This document shows, one piece after another, positions 26,157 to 34,994 of a DNA stretch of 64,000 nucleotides (the first letter of the stretch is position 1; each line of letters starts with the position of its first letter). Source of the DNA: Natrinema soli (GTDB lineage: Archaea; Halobacteriota; Halobacteria; Halobacteriales; Natrialbaceae); NCBI RefSeq assembly GCF_028618695.1, contig NZ_JAQIVI010000022.1:85934-149933 (forward strand), given 5' to 3'. A program made the position numbers and the translations under genes. The notes beneath the pieces were generated by a model. The model was given only the letters and a program-made list of their open reading frames with translations. It was not told the DNA's origin and did no database searches.

Positions 26157-26330
26157 CGAACTTCCTCCATTTCATCGGTTTTCAACTCCTCGAGATGCTC
26201 CTCCCCATATTGCTCGTCTCTACCCCTTGGAGGACCACCATATACTTCTTCCCGCCCTGGCTCACGACCAGATAGAGGACGACAGAGCCCTTCACACGAC
26301 CGATACTGTTCAGGATGATGAAGGTACTGC
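26153..26330 (-). pseudogene. Frameshifted antitoxin-like remnant
   Basis: Just before the toxin remnant, one minus frame reads SIGRVKGSVVLYLVVSQGGK and KYMVVLQG, and a shifted one continues RDEQYGEEHLEELKTDEMEE to VR and a stop that overlaps the toxin's GTG as GTGA. Together they would make a protein of about 55 aa in the antitoxin position. The family is not recognised, and the call rests on position and on the coherence of the joined frames. Further upstream, VIGIKGFAALKEHDVKAL may belong to another lost gene. Confidence 0.4.
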
Positions 26331-26466
26331 GTCAGTGCCTTCACGTCGTGTTCTTTGAGCGCTGCAAAGCCCTTGATCCCGATTACGTCGCTGGTCGCGA
26401 ACCTAGCAATATAATTGAAATATCAAGCCGACATTTTATATATTCCCTCGAAATTGTGATCTGACG

Positions 26467-26706
26467 ATGGCAGAGAAAACACTCAAGGAGGAAAAACTGG
26501 CGCGAGATGAGGCTGCAGAAGAACTCAGAACACTTGCCGATGAAATTGAAGGGGACGGACCAGCAGATGTCCAAATAGGGAATAAGACTGTCTCCCTCTC
26601 TCCACCATCAACTATTGCGTATGAAGTCGGAGTCAGGGAAAGCTCCTCAATTTTGCGAGGAAATCGTGAAACAATCACAGTTAAAATGGACTGGAAGCCA
26701 GAGTAA
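26467..26706 (+). CDS. Amphi-Trp domain protein
   Basis: 79 aa, the complete amphi-Trp domain. It starts with the charged helix TLKEEKLARDEAAEELRTLA, then DVQIGNKTVSLSPPSTIAYE, VGVRESSSILRGNRETITVK and a terminal MDWKP strand with the conserved tryptophan. The domain is common and small in haloarchaea, in one or several copies; its function is unknown but it is thought to be a soluble binding or chaperone-like module. Start ATG 26467. It opens the run of membrane-related genes that follows. Confidence 0.88.
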   Translation: MAEKTLKEEKLARDEAAEELRTLADEIEGDGPADVQIGNKTVSLSPPSTIAYEVGVRESSSILRGNRETITVKMDWKPE

Positions 26707-26723
26707 TATATTCCAATCAACGG

Positions 26724-27013
26724 TAGTGTCTAGTCATCGTTTCACCACTTCCTCGGCGGGAGTGCGGTTGTCGAGCGTCTGATTCGGTCGTCGTGTACTG
26801 GAATAGTAGACGAAGCGGCGAGCCAGCGCTGGCTCACCACTATCCACATCTGATGGAACCGATCGATCCACGTCGTAACCGTGAACGTCCGAATTTGGCA
26901 TTAGATGAACGAACTCCTGCCGAGGAGGTGTTCATCTAGACAGTGGCGTCCTCGCGGGGGCTCGACGTAGAATATGAAGATTGACATCGATGCTACCCCT
27001 GTTCACCGTAGTG
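26724..27013 (-). mobile_element. Decayed IS6-type element (type B) fragment
   Basis: The minus strand carries the C-terminal end of a second IS6-like transposase: GEPALARRFVYYSSTRRPNQ and TLDNRTPAEEVVKR. This matches AFRYYYNAQRPNQALDNRTP in the element at 62996. Its right end CGATGACTAGACACT (minus strand) matches the terminus AGTGTCTAATCA seen at 62998. Only about 200 bases are recognisable; the rest up to 27045 is unassigned. Confidence 0.55.
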
Positions 27014-27045
27014 TCTGAAATCAACGCAGAATAATTGTTCAATCC

Positions 27046-28191
27046 ATGATTAATACACTCCATATGGAAATAATCTTCGCGCTAAACATTCCGGAGATTC
27101 CGCTGACTGAACATCCATGGATACTCGTCGGTGGCATTCTCGTCGGCTCGTATCTTCTCTCTCGGTTCATAGAGTGGATCGGACATCACTTCTTGAGTCA
27201 GTCGGATCGATGGCCGGACGATTCAATGAGTCAGGTCTTTTTGAACGAATTACACACACCGCTACACGCCTCTATCATCCTTGGTGGCGTCTACCTTAGC
27301 CTGAATACGTTAGGAGTTATCCAGTCGAGCTATTATCTTGTCAATGGGATCCTCTCTATACTCATCATATTATGGATGAGGGCAACTATCGGATTCGGAT
27401 CTCAATGGATCGAAGTCGTGAATGCGAACGAAAGTGAGTATGAATTCTCGCCTGTATTCAAGAATTTTTTAACTATCACCTCTCTCATTCTAACATTACT
27501 ATTCGTCCTTGTCATCTGGGAAATCAACGTTACACCGATTTTCGCCTCTGCAGGAGTCCTTAGTATTATACTCGGCCTGGCCGCACAGGACACAATCGGG
27601 AATTTGATCGGCGGTGTCTCGCTCTACTTCGACGATACGTATAAAACGGGCGACGTTATCCTCCTTGAAGACGGTCGTCGTGGGACGGTCACCGATATCG
27701 GGATACGAAGTACGACGGTTCTCACACGCGACAACATCCTGATTACGGTCCCGAACTCAGTGTTGAATTCTGCATCTGTGATCAACGAATCCGCTCCGCA
27801 GCGGCGAAAGCGAATTCGGGTGTCAGTTACGGTTGCTTATGGAACGGACCATGAGGATGTCGAAGAAATTCTTCTAAAGATCTGTGACGAAGTCGCGCTA
27901 ATACTGGACAATCCGGCACCACAAGTGCTGTTTCGGGAATTTGGCGATTCCGCACTCGTATTCGAGCTCTGGGCCTTCGTTGCTCATCCCTTCAGCGAGC
28001 CCCGCGCCGTCGATCAGATCAACCGTCTCGTGTACGAAGAGTTCGACGAAGCCGATATCGATATTCCATTCCCGCAACGTGAGATCAGTTATCTTTCGCA
28101 GGAAAATGATCCGACGAAGGAGATGATGCAAGCGGGTGATGAGCGAGTCTCTGAGTATTCAGAAGAACACATACACGGGAAAGACTCGTGA
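27046..28191 (+). CDS. MscS-family mechanosensitive channel
   Basis: 381 aa. Four N-terminal helices (for example WILVGGILVGSYLLSRFI, YLVNGILSILIILWMRA and SLILTLLFVLVIWEI) precede the pore helix ASAGVLSIILGLAAQDTIGN (TM3 with Gly/Ala packing) and the MscS beta domain with DTYKTGDVILLEDGRRGTVT and TRDNILITVPNSVLNSA. The C-terminal alpha/beta region ends EEFDEADIDIPFPQRE. Such channels release solutes upon hypo-osmotic shock. The N-terminal helices beyond the three-TM core put it in the larger, regulated subgroup. It is distinct from the two shorter paralogues at 29396 and 62065. Confidence 0.92.
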   Translation: MINTLHMEIIFALNIPEIPLTEHPWILVGGILVGSYLLSRFIEWIGHHFLSQSDRWPDDSMSQVFLNELHTPLHASIILGGVYLSLNTLGVIQSSYYLVNGILSILIILWMRATIGFGSQWIEVVNANESEYEFSPVFKNFLTITSLILTLLFVLVIWEINVTPIFASAGVLSIILGLAAQDTIGNLIGGVSLYFDDTYKTGDVILLEDGRRGTVTDIGIRSTTVLTRDNILITVPNSVLNSASVINESAPQRRKRIRVSVTVAYGTDHEDVEEILLKICDEVALILDNPAPQVLFREFGDSALVFELWAFVAHPFSEPRAVDQINRLVYEEFDEADIDIPFPQREISYLSQENDPTKEMMQAGDERVSEYSEEHIHGKDS

Positions 28192-28195
28192 AGTA

Positions 28196-28217
28196 CCACG
28201 GGTCGGCTGACCCGTGG
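28196..28217 (+). terminator. Strong hairpin after the MscS gene
   Basis: CCACGGGTCGGCTGACCCGTGG is a perfect 9-bp stem with a 4-base loop, starting four bases after the stop codon at 28191. No strong T run follows, so it may stabilise the message end or be a mobile-element hairpin rather than a classical terminator. Confidence 0.5.
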
Positions 28218-28408
28218 CGTCCGTGTCTACCCAGTAGTCAGGGCAACGATCTTTAATTCCTCTCGCGCTTGTCTCTCACCTTTCGCCGACGTTCCGTGTC
28301 GGGTACCGCCCGAACCCACTATCAGTACCTCGCAAAGTTTGGTGTTATGCGGAATACAGTCTGGATACTGGTTGATTTCCACTCACTTTCGAGTACCCTA
28401 TTCTGGTG

Positions 28409-28708
28409 ATGTGGCAAGATCTCGTCTTCCTTGGTGGAAGTGTTCTCTCGATCGTCTTCCTCGCTCCGACACTGCGAGACAAAACAGCACAGATCCCGCT
28501 TGGCTCGAGTATGCCGTCCATGACCATCGGCAGTCTCTATACTATCACGTCCGCCACGCTGAGGATGCGGTTCTCGGTGCTCGGCTCGGCCGCCGTCGCC
28601 ATCATGTGGTCGCTGATAGTCTGCTACCGCTCGCCCAGCCCACACGACGGCCCGTCAACATCCCGCACTTCCTCAACGATCTCTCCCGGCGAGTCCGCCG
28701 ACTCATGA
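28409..28708 (+). CDS. Small three-helix membrane protein
   Basis: 99 aa from ATG 28409. Hydrophobic segments DLVFLGGSVLSIVFLAPTL, TIGSLYTITSATLRMRFSVL and GSAAVAIMWSLIVCYRSP are separated by a polar loop (RDKTAQIPLGSSMPSM). This is the pattern of a haloarchaeal family of about 80-aa membrane proteins I have seen annotated only as hypothetical; the final 25 residues (SPSPHDGPSTSRTSS onward) look like a low-complexity extension. It is weakly related in shape to SWEET/PQ-loop half-transporters, but without a PQ motif. Confidence 0.6.
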   Translation: MWQDLVFLGGSVLSIVFLAPTLRDKTAQIPLGSSMPSMTIGSLYTITSATLRMRFSVLGSAAVAIMWSLIVCYRSPSPHDGPSTSRTSSTISPGESADS

Positions 28709-28833
28709 CCGACTTCCGAACGGAAGACCATTCAACTTCGTCCAGTCATAGTCAATCGGCTGACTAATCGTACTTACTAATCGCCTGACTCTAGGCAGAC
28801 TGCGACCTCCTCTCGGGGATACAATTAAGCAGT

Positions 28834-29148
28834 ATGGTATTGAGCTATAGACATACGGATGAAATGATAGATGCCATTGGTCGACGATCCACGCCCCCAC
28901 TTCCCGACTGGGTGACCGATGCCGACACCATCCTCTCCACCCACATGGCAGACACGGAGACCGGTGACAGCCAGTGTCGCGTTCCAACCATCAGCCGTGA
29001 GAAGGCGGTAGACGTACTCAATGCGTCAGACGAGCTGGCGCTCGAACCAGAGGATGCAAACTACGCGATCACACGCCTGCTTGAACGTGGATACTTCTAC
29101 GTGGTCGATGACGAACTCCGTGTAACCCTTCCGTCAAGGGAGCAGTGA
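28834..29148 (+). CDS. Hypothetical soluble protein
   Basis: 104 aa, acidic and soluble. The C-terminal half, AVDVLNASDELALEPEDANY and AITRLLERGYFYVVDDELRV, has the shape of a small winged-helix or alpha/beta end with two strands, but no clear helix-turn-helix. The N-terminal part (RRSTPPLPDWVTDADTIL) is Pro-rich. No family recognised. Start ATG 28834 is used, with ATG 28864 as the alternative. The protein-like composition and the end with a polished C-terminus argue for a real gene. Confidence 0.6.
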   Translation: MVLSYRHTDEMIDAIGRRSTPPLPDWVTDADTILSTHMADTETGDSQCRVPTISREKAVDVLNASDELALEPEDANYAITRLLERGYFYVVDDELRVTLPSREQ

Positions 29149-29395
29149 CGATTCACTTTTCGATACTTCGTCCCTAGTGGACGATCCAGTCAATCCGCAC
29201 CCAGTTAGGGAACTGATAGATGGGGGCGACTCTTGGCAGCGGAGTGCTCCCCTCCTCGTGTCTGCCGTGAGACTCGCTACGTGACCGGGTAGGACCTTAC
29301 TGGATGGCCCACTAGCAGTGCCGTCCTGATTATATTCTCACATACAAGACGATATTTATCAACTTAAACTGAAGGATCCCACAGCAGCGTCGTCG
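29149..29395. other. Convergent spacer
   Basis: About 247 bases between the hypothetical gene at 28834 and the MscS gene on the other strand. I see no gene, and only a modest A/T-rich stretch near 29335-29370. Confidence 0.3.
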
Positions 29396-30277
29396 TTAAG
29401 CCGCTTCAGCGACAGTTTTCCGATCGGCAAGCTCGAGGTCCCCTTCAAGCGTTCGGACTGGGTAGGGGATATCAATTCCCTCCTCATCGAACCGCTGTTT
29501 AACTGCTGTGATGTACTCTCCCTTGGTACGCACGAAGTCTGCTCTCGATGGATTAGCAATCCAAATTCGCGACTGGAGGCCCACATCAGAATCATTGAGT
29601 TCGGTCAGGCGGACGGAAGGAGCGGGGTCGTCCATAATTTCAGAATTTCTTCTAGCTTCGTCAATGATAATATCGGTCGCTTCCTGAATATCGTCATTAT
29701 AGCCGATTCCGAAGACGAACTTCAGCCGGAGCTTGTCTCCGTCAACAGGGTTTTTTATCACTCCTTCAGTAAGCGTAGAGTTGGGGACTGTCAACAGTTC
29801 GTTGTCAAATGTACGGACACGAGTAACGCGTAGAGAAATATCTTCGACGACGCCCGAGTAATCGCCGCCGTCCCATTCAATCCAATTACCAACGCGGAAC
29901 GGCTTATCAATATAGATGAACACTCCCGCAACAAAGTTTGCGATGACGTTCTGCAATGCAAACCCGACTGCAAGTGCTCCAGCTGCAGTAATGCCAGCTA
30001 ATGATACCAGGAAATTGCCGTAGCCAGCGAAACCGAACGCAATTGCAACTCCAAGAAAGAGGATACCAAACCTTGTGAGCATCAGTAATGGATTACGGAC
30101 GTGTGCGTCCAATCCCCGTTTGTTAAGCGCTTGTTCTACGAGGGGGACTCCAACGAATCGACCGGCCAGCCAGATCACACCGAATGCGGCGATAAACCGA
30201 AGCGCTGCGACCGCACTTGCGATAAGTGCGTCCGAATCGATGACATCTATCTGTAATAACGACAATTCAAAATTCAT
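29396..30277 (-). CDS. MscS-family mechanosensitive channel
   Basis: 293 aa, the compact form. Three helices (LIASAVAALRFIAAFGVIWL, LTRFGILFLGVAIAFGFAGY and the pore helix ITAAGALAVGFALQNVIANF) precede VAGVFIYIDKPFRVGNWIEW and the beta domain SGVVEDISLRVTRVRTFDNE with LLTVPNSTLTEG. It ends in FDEEGIDIPYPVRT. It resembles the protein at 62065 over its whole length much more than the larger one at 27046. Solute release under osmotic down-shift is the expected role. Confidence 0.92.
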   Translation of the reverse strand: MNFELSLLQIDVIDSDALIASAVAALRFIAAFGVIWLAGRFVGVPLVEQALNKRGLDAHVRNPLLMLTRFGILFLGVAIAFGFAGYGNFLVSLAGITAAGALAVGFALQNVIANFVAGVFIYIDKPFRVGNWIEWDGGDYSGVVEDISLRVTRVRTFDNELLTVPNSTLTEGVIKNPVDGDKLRLKFVFGIGYNDDIQEATDIIIDEARRNSEIMDDPAPSVRLTELNDSDVGLQSRIWIANPSRADFVRTKGEYITAVKQRFDEEGIDIPYPVRTLEGDLELADRKTVAEAA

Positions 30278-30632
30278 TATTATTTCTTTTCAATTTCCAG
30301 CCCCACATAGCGACGCCAATAGTTTGAATTTTCCGAGTCAGGGTATACCAAATCACAAGACCACAAATGCTGTACCACCTCGAAGAAAAGTCCAATATGG
30401 AAACAATAAGATTCGATGCTGCTCACAGGGGAAGACGATTCCTTTTCGAATAGATCTACAGGCGGAGTAGGCTGAGTGCCTCGGGGCTTGACCCCGAAGC
30501 GGTTCACAAGCGGGAGCTCCTCAAGTGGGGACAGGACGACAGTAGTTATACATTTCACATTTCTTGGGACGAGAGGCAAAATGGAGTGAGTGTATGTCCA
30601 ACTTTTATTATTTGAAGGATCTAGAATAGAGT
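30278..30632. promoter_or_regulatory. Divergent promoter region
   Basis: These 355 bases lie between divergent MscS and YihY genes and hold no gene I can support. TTTTATTATT at about 30604-30613 sits at the leaderless TATA distance (about 27) from ATG 30633. A GC-rich stretch GGGGCTTGACCCCGAAGCG near 30482 can pair with itself and may be a leftover mobile-element end. Confidence 0.45.
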
Positions 30633-31460
30633 ATGGACAAAGAGACACTCACGGCAATTCATGAGATGGCCCAGGACCGGGACATTACTTTATTGGCAGC
30701 GGGGTTCGCCTACTATGCGTTCGTCTCACTTATTCCCCTCGTCATACTTGGGCTCGTAATCGGCTCAATCGTCGGGGGTGCAGATCTGGCTGAGCGGCTG
30801 ATTGAGACGGCAGGGGACGCCATGCCTGCGGCTGGTGACGAACTTCTAACGGACGTGTTAACCACGGAATCCGGTCGAGCGGAAGCGACCGTGCTTGCAC
30901 TGGTAGTAGGGGTTTGGGGTGGTCTGAAGGTCTTTCGAGCACTGGGCCAGGCATTTGACATCGTCTACGGGACGACAGAAGAAGATTCGATCGTCGATCA
31001 CATTCTCGATGGGGTCGTTATGATCCTCGCGGTGGCTCTTGCGCTGACGCTCATGGTCGCGCTGGGAATCATCATCAGAGTTCAGGGGGGACAGGTTCCC
31101 TTTGCTCGACTGTTGAGTACAGTCGTGTTGCTTGTTGGCCTATTCTTCGCCTTTCTGCCGATGTATCACCGCCTGCCACCGATCCAAGTCACTGTTCGTG
31201 AGGTTATTCCTGGGGTGGCATTCGCGGCTGTCGGATGGCTTGTCCTTCAAGGTGGGTTTCAGCTGTATGCGGCAAACGCGGCTCATTACGAGGCCTACGG
31301 TACCGTCGGCGGCGTCCTCGTTTTCGTCACGTGGCTCTACTTCGCTGGGATTCTGATTCTGTTTGGCGCCGTTATTAACGTCGTGCTCTCTTCCCCTGAT
31401 ACAGTTAGTGGCGAGCCCGATATACCAGATGTTGATGACAGTGTCGGACTGAACGCCTAA
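30633..31460 (+). CDS. YihY/virulence factor BrkB family membrane protein
   Basis: 275 aa. It opens DRDITLLAAGFAYYAFVSLI and PLVILGLVIGSIVGG, the family's hallmark AxxxAYYxxxSxxP start. Further helices are ATVLALVVGVWGGLKVFRAL (with the conserved WGG and alpha-helical FxxLxxAFDxVYG), GVVMILAVALALTLMVALGI, LLSTVVLLVGLFFAFLPMYH, VIPGVAFAAVGWLVLQGGFQ and VGGVLVFVTWLYFAGILILF with GAVINVVL at the end. These are six-helix membrane proteins, often called RNase BN-like in older databases but not nucleases; their role is unknown, possibly transport. A short acidic tail follows. Confidence 0.92.
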   Translation: MDKETLTAIHEMAQDRDITLLAAGFAYYAFVSLIPLVILGLVIGSIVGGADLAERLIETAGDAMPAAGDELLTDVLTTESGRAEATVLALVVGVWGGLKVFRALGQAFDIVYGTTEEDSIVDHILDGVVMILAVALALTLMVALGIIIRVQGGQVPFARLLSTVVLLVGLFFAFLPMYHRLPPIQVTVREVIPGVAFAAVGWLVLQGGFQLYAANAAHYEAYGTVGGVLVFVTWLYFAGILILFGAVINVVLSSPDTVSGEPDIPDVDDSVGLNA

Positions 31461-31521
31461 GATACTGTTTCTCGTTGTGAGCGGAGGATATACTATGTAT
31501 TACTTAGTGACGGGGCGAGAC

Positions 31522-31695
31522 TCACTTCTCCGGGGTATCCGACCCTTCAATGACCCCTTCAAGATACTTGGAGCAACCCTCAATATTGTCGTCTTTACTC
31601 CGGGAGAAGGCTTCCTCGCGCTCGCTTGTAATCAGGTCAGGAGGAAGCGCCTGCAGTTCCTCAATGTTCCGTTCACAGCGGAGACGAGAAACCAT
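31522..31695 (-). CDS. Small hypothetical protein, 57 aa
   Basis: From ATG 31695 a 57-codon frame encodes a charged, helix-prone protein: MVSRLRCERNIEELQALPPD, LITSEREEAFSRSKDDNIEG and CSKYLEGVIEGSDTPEK. Composition is haloarchaeal-like, and TTTAGA lies about 27 bases before the ATG on this strand, the expected TATA position. The competing + strand frame (31477-31710) has the composition of a shadow. No family recognised; a small DNA-binding or regulatory partner is possible but not shown. Confidence 0.45.
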   Translation of the reverse strand: MVSRLRCERNIEELQALPPDLITSEREEAFSRSKDDNIEGCSKYLEGVIEGSDTPEK

Positions 31696-31815
31696 GAACG
31701 TATGTTTTGATGGTGATCTCTAAATCCTGTTAAGAATGGTGTAATTTTAACCAGTTTGAGTGGCTACGTAGGTACGCCCCGAGAGTATCACCGCATTCTG
31801 TGATAGGTGGGGGAT

Positions 31816-32010
31816 TCAGAGTTCGTCAAGTAGCAGCTGGTATCGGACTGAGATCACGCCAAGTGGGAACTCGTCTCCGGACAGAAACGTATATTCTCCG
31901 TTCGCATTGGAAAGCACGTTGTTGATGAACTCACGATCATCATACAATGAGACCACTACTGTCTGATACTCTGGATCTGCTCCTAGACGTTCTGTCTCAC
32001 CGGGGGATCC
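31816..32010 (-). pseudogene. Possible 5'-truncated gene fragment
   Basis: A minus-strand frame with no clear start reads GETERLGADPEYQTVVVSLY, DDREFINNVLSNANGEYTFL and SGDEFPLGVISVRYQLLLDE to L and a stop. It looks like a genuine C-terminal protein fragment with strand-helix alternation, but the frame begins just after a stop and no ATG precedes it. The family is unknown. It overlaps only weak + strand frames. Confidence 0.3.
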
Positions 32011-32170
32011 TCACCTCCAATACGGATTCTACAGCGAGCGTCACCGAAATTAGCCGAGTTGTGATCAGCACTCTAAATGAGGACATCTTTTACCACCGAT
32101 TGCATTGCCTCACGGTAAGAGTCATTATTCACTATATGGCATCGAATCTGACCCAACACGGTGACGAGTC

Positions 32171-33499
32171 ATGAGGATCGTTGAGATCATGTTTCCCGCC
32201 AAAAAGCGAGACGCTATCGTCGAAGTGCTTGAGGACGAAAATATCGACTACGTCCTCGTCGAAGAAGCAAGCCATCGTCCTCCCGACATGATCATCTCCT
32301 TCCCGCTCCCAACGCCCGCAATCGAACCGGTGTTAGATCGGCTTCGGAGTACCGGACTGAAAGAAGATACCTACACGGTCGTTGTGAAGGCCGAAACCGT
32401 CGTTTCACATCAATTCGAAGAACTCGAAGAGCGGTATGGACATCGCCGGCGGACCCGCGACCGTATTGGGCGTGACGAGCTCTTGGCGCGAGCACGGGAG
32501 ATGATGCCGGCATTCAGCACATACATCCTATTACTGGTTTTGAGTACTGTCGTCGCGACAGCCGGTCTCCTTGTAAATTCGCCGGCTGTCGTCGTCGGAT
32601 CGATGGTGATCGCGCCACTCTTAGGCCCGGCAATCGGATCAAGCGTCGCCTCAGTATTAGACGAATCAGAACTGTTTCGCCGTGGTGTTAAATATCAAGC
32701 AGTTGGTCTCATCGTTGCTGTCATCGCTGCAGTGATCTTTGCGTCCATTGCACAGGCTACAAGCCTCTTGCCGCCGGGGATAGACATTCTCGGCATTGAT
32801 GAGATTCAAGGGCGTATTCGCCCTGATTTCCTTTCACTGGTCGTTGCACTTGGAGCGGGGATTGCGGGGGCCTGGAGCCTGGCAACGGGGGCATCTACGG
32901 TCGTTGTTGGGGTGATGATCGCCGCAGCACTTGTGCCACCGCTTGCGGTCATCGGGATCGGTATCGCCTTCGGGTTGCCTCGAATCGCTCTCAGCGCGTC
33001 CGTATTGGTGTTAGTTAATATATTCACAATCAATCTCACAGCTCTCGGTGTTCTCTGGTATCAAGGGTATCAACCCGAAGAGTGGTTCCAGATTGAATCA
33101 GCTACGCGAGCGACTAAACAGCGGGTTATTTACCTCGTTATTGGTATCGTCATTTTGTCGAGCTTTCTCACCGTAGTGACATACGATTCATACCGGACAG
33201 CAATGTTTGAAACTCAGGCTACCGAGGATGTGTCCGCTCTTATTGACACTTCCTATGAAGATCTCGACCTGATCGACGTAGAAGTCCAGTATACCGATCC
33301 GTTGCCGTTCCAACAACCAGAACGGATTATCGTAACCGTTGGGATCTCGCCGGATACTGATCCACCGCCGCTTGCCCAGACGCTCGAAGAGCAGGCAAAC
33401 GTGTACATCCCTCCCGCCTTCGATCTACCCGGAATGGGACCGGTTGTTGAGGGAAAACAGGTAGACGTTGAAGTGGAATACGTTCAGAGGCAATCCTGA
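32171..33499 (+). CDS. DUF389 (TIGR00341-type) membrane protein
   Basis: 442 aa. A cytoplasmic N-terminal domain of about 110 residues with ferredoxin-like strands (MRIVEIMFPAKKRDAIVEVL, TYTVVVKAETVVSHQFEELE) is followed by the DUF389 core of six or more helices: YILLLVLSTVVATAGLLVNS, PAVVVGSMVIAPLLGPAIGS, VGLIVAVIAAVIFASIAQAT, STVVVGVMIAAALVPPLAVI and ASVLVLVNIFTINLTALGVL. The SMVIAPLLGP and AALVPP motifs are diagnostic. A C-terminal soluble domain of 130 residues includes IDVEVQYTDPLPFQQPERII. The family is uncharacterised and widely conserved in haloarchaea; a stress or transport role is only a guess. Confidence 0.9.
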   Translation: MRIVEIMFPAKKRDAIVEVLEDENIDYVLVEEASHRPPDMIISFPLPTPAIEPVLDRLRSTGLKEDTYTVVVKAETVVSHQFEELEERYGHRRRTRDRIGRDELLARAREMMPAFSTYILLLVLSTVVATAGLLVNSPAVVVGSMVIAPLLGPAIGSSVASVLDESELFRRGVKYQAVGLIVAVIAAVIFASIAQATSLLPPGIDILGIDEIQGRIRPDFLSLVVALGAGIAGAWSLATGASTVVVGVMIAAALVPPLAVIGIGIAFGLPRIALSASVLVLVNIFTINLTALGVLWYQGYQPEEWFQIESATRATKQRVIYLVIGIVILSSFLTVVTYDSYRTAMFETQATEDVSALIDTSYEDLDLIDVEVQYTDPLPFQQPERIIVTVGISPDTDPPPLAQTLEEQANVYIPPAFDLPGMGPVVEGKQVDVEVEYVQRQS

Positions 33500-34052
33500 T
33501 TCTGAACACCTCCGCCCTCCCGCGCTCGGCCCTCCCCGGCTCTCGCTTGGTGAGGACGGAACTTCCTGCTCTATTGAAAATGCGGTGGGGTGGTGCGATC
33601 ATGGCTTCGCGGTGATCTTCTCACTGTTGGTAATCGCAAATTTGACATCCTCCACCTGCCCAAAGGCAGGGGGATCCCCAACATGGGGAATTTGAGTAGA
33701 ACGCTTCGGCCATCCAGCGTTGCGTGTAGCCGTTCGTTCGAATGAAGGCGTTGTGCGCAACTGCCTTCGGTGTTGATCCACGATGGTGAACAAGCGGTTC
33801 AACGCCCAGAGCGACCGATCCGGCTCTATTGAAATCCTCTTTTTTAGAGTCTCGATCTAGTTAAACTACGTATTATCCCACGACGACTATACTATCTGAA
33901 TATCTAAATGAAGTGATGAAACAATCACGTTGACAATCGCACTCGACTCACCAACGGGCCTTGTGGGCTCCCGGCTTTCTCGATCGGGAATCAAAGCGGT
34001 TTCTCACTGCCGTCTTCGAAAGACGTGTATGTCTTAGCATGCTTCCGTGCGG
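33500..34052. other. Gene-free region with possible mobile-element traces
   Basis: About 550 bases without a gene I can support. The phrases GCTCTATTGAAAATGCGGTG at 33569 and GGCTCTATTGAAATCCTC near 33823 resemble each other, and ACATCCTCCACCTGCCCAAAGGCAGG (33643-33668) contains a small stem CCTGCC/GGCAGG. They may mark ends of lost insertion sequences. Confidence 0.3.
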
Positions 34053-34994
34053 TTACGGGGTCACCTGGGTGCGGCGGCGGACCGCCTGCGCAGTTATCGC
34101 GATCAGCACGAGCCAGACGAGCCAACTCATTCCCGTATACGCCCAGAACGTCATGTCCGCGCTCGAACCGATAGTCGTCGTGAAGTTCGAGTATACGAAT
34201 ACCAGGACCGTGTTGAAAAGGGAGTGACCGACTACAGCGGGCCAGACAGATGCCGAGAGATACCGGACCCCGCTGAGGACGAACGCAGCCAGAAAGAGGT
34301 TCACCGACGTCGAGACTAGATCGCGGACGAGCATATCGCCCGAGACCACATAGCCGATTGAGAATGGAATATGCCAGAGCGACCAGAACGCACCGATCGC
34401 TGCACTCGAACGCCAATACCCCCACGGCGCGAGCAGCGTCTGAATATACCCACGCCAGGCGAATTCCTCGCCGGCCGCAAGGACGGCGTACGCGAGGACA
34501 AACAACGGAATTGCTGGGAGTAACGCCCACGCATCCGACGAGACGGCGACCGACTTTAGCCCAAAGAGAACTGCGAGTGCCTCCGTAAGAACGGGAAGCA
34601 CGCACAACGCCACAATCACGAAGAGACTCGTGACGATGATGGGACGTACTGGCCGGACCGGTTTGATAGCCGCGACATTGAGGAATGACTCATCACGCCG
34701 GTTGAGCCGGTGAAGACCGAACAGGATGACCGTCGGAACCCACGCCATCACGGGCGTGAGCATTCCTAACACGGCACTATCAAGGACTCCGAGAAGCATC
34801 GGAACGGCGACCAGCGTTGGAAGTGCCACCACAACGACCGCAAACCAGCCGAGATGTCGTATGGTCTCACTATCGATCGATCCGGCCCGCTGGTACGGTA
34901 GATCGTGACGATCAGACGCTGTAGAGCCGCCGGCAGATCCTTGCTCGAGAGACCTCTTTTCAGGCATAATCGAGATGTCGGAGGTATACATCAT
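34053..34994 (-). CDS. CPBP-family intramembrane metalloprotease
   Basis: 313 aa from ATG 34994 (ATG 34967 also possible). After a soluble N-terminus of about 45 residues come six to eight helices. The CPBP (Abi/Rce1-like) motifs are complete: AAGEEFAWRGYIQTLL (motif 1 EExxxR), FWSLWHIPFSIGY (motif 2 with the zinc His) and VVGHSLFNTVLVFVY (motif 3 HxxxN). Such proteins cleave within the membrane or process prenylated or bacteriocin-like substrates. It ends the membrane-function region; no substrate neighbour is evident. Confidence 0.9.
   Translation of the reverse strand: MMYTSDISIMPEKRSLEQGSAGGSTASDRHDLPYQRAGSIDSETIRHLGWFAVVVVALPTLVAVPMLLGVLDSAVLGMLTPVMAWVPTVILFGLHRLNRRDESFLNVAAIKPVRPVRPIIVTSLFVIVALCVLPVLTEALAVLFGLKSVAVSSDAWALLPAIPLFVLAYAVLAAGEEFAWRGYIQTLLAPWGYWRSSAAIGAFWSLWHIPFSIGYVVSGDMLVRDLVSTSVNLFLAAFVLSGVRYLSASVWPAVVGHSLFNTVLVFVYSNFTTTIGSSADMTFWAYTGMSWLVWLVLIAITAQAVRRRTQVTP

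Noticed and set aside
31947..32174. 75-codon + strand frame overlapping the DUF389 start as ATGA
   Set aside because: The overlap is tempting but the frame resembles no protein and the minus-strand fragment fits better there.
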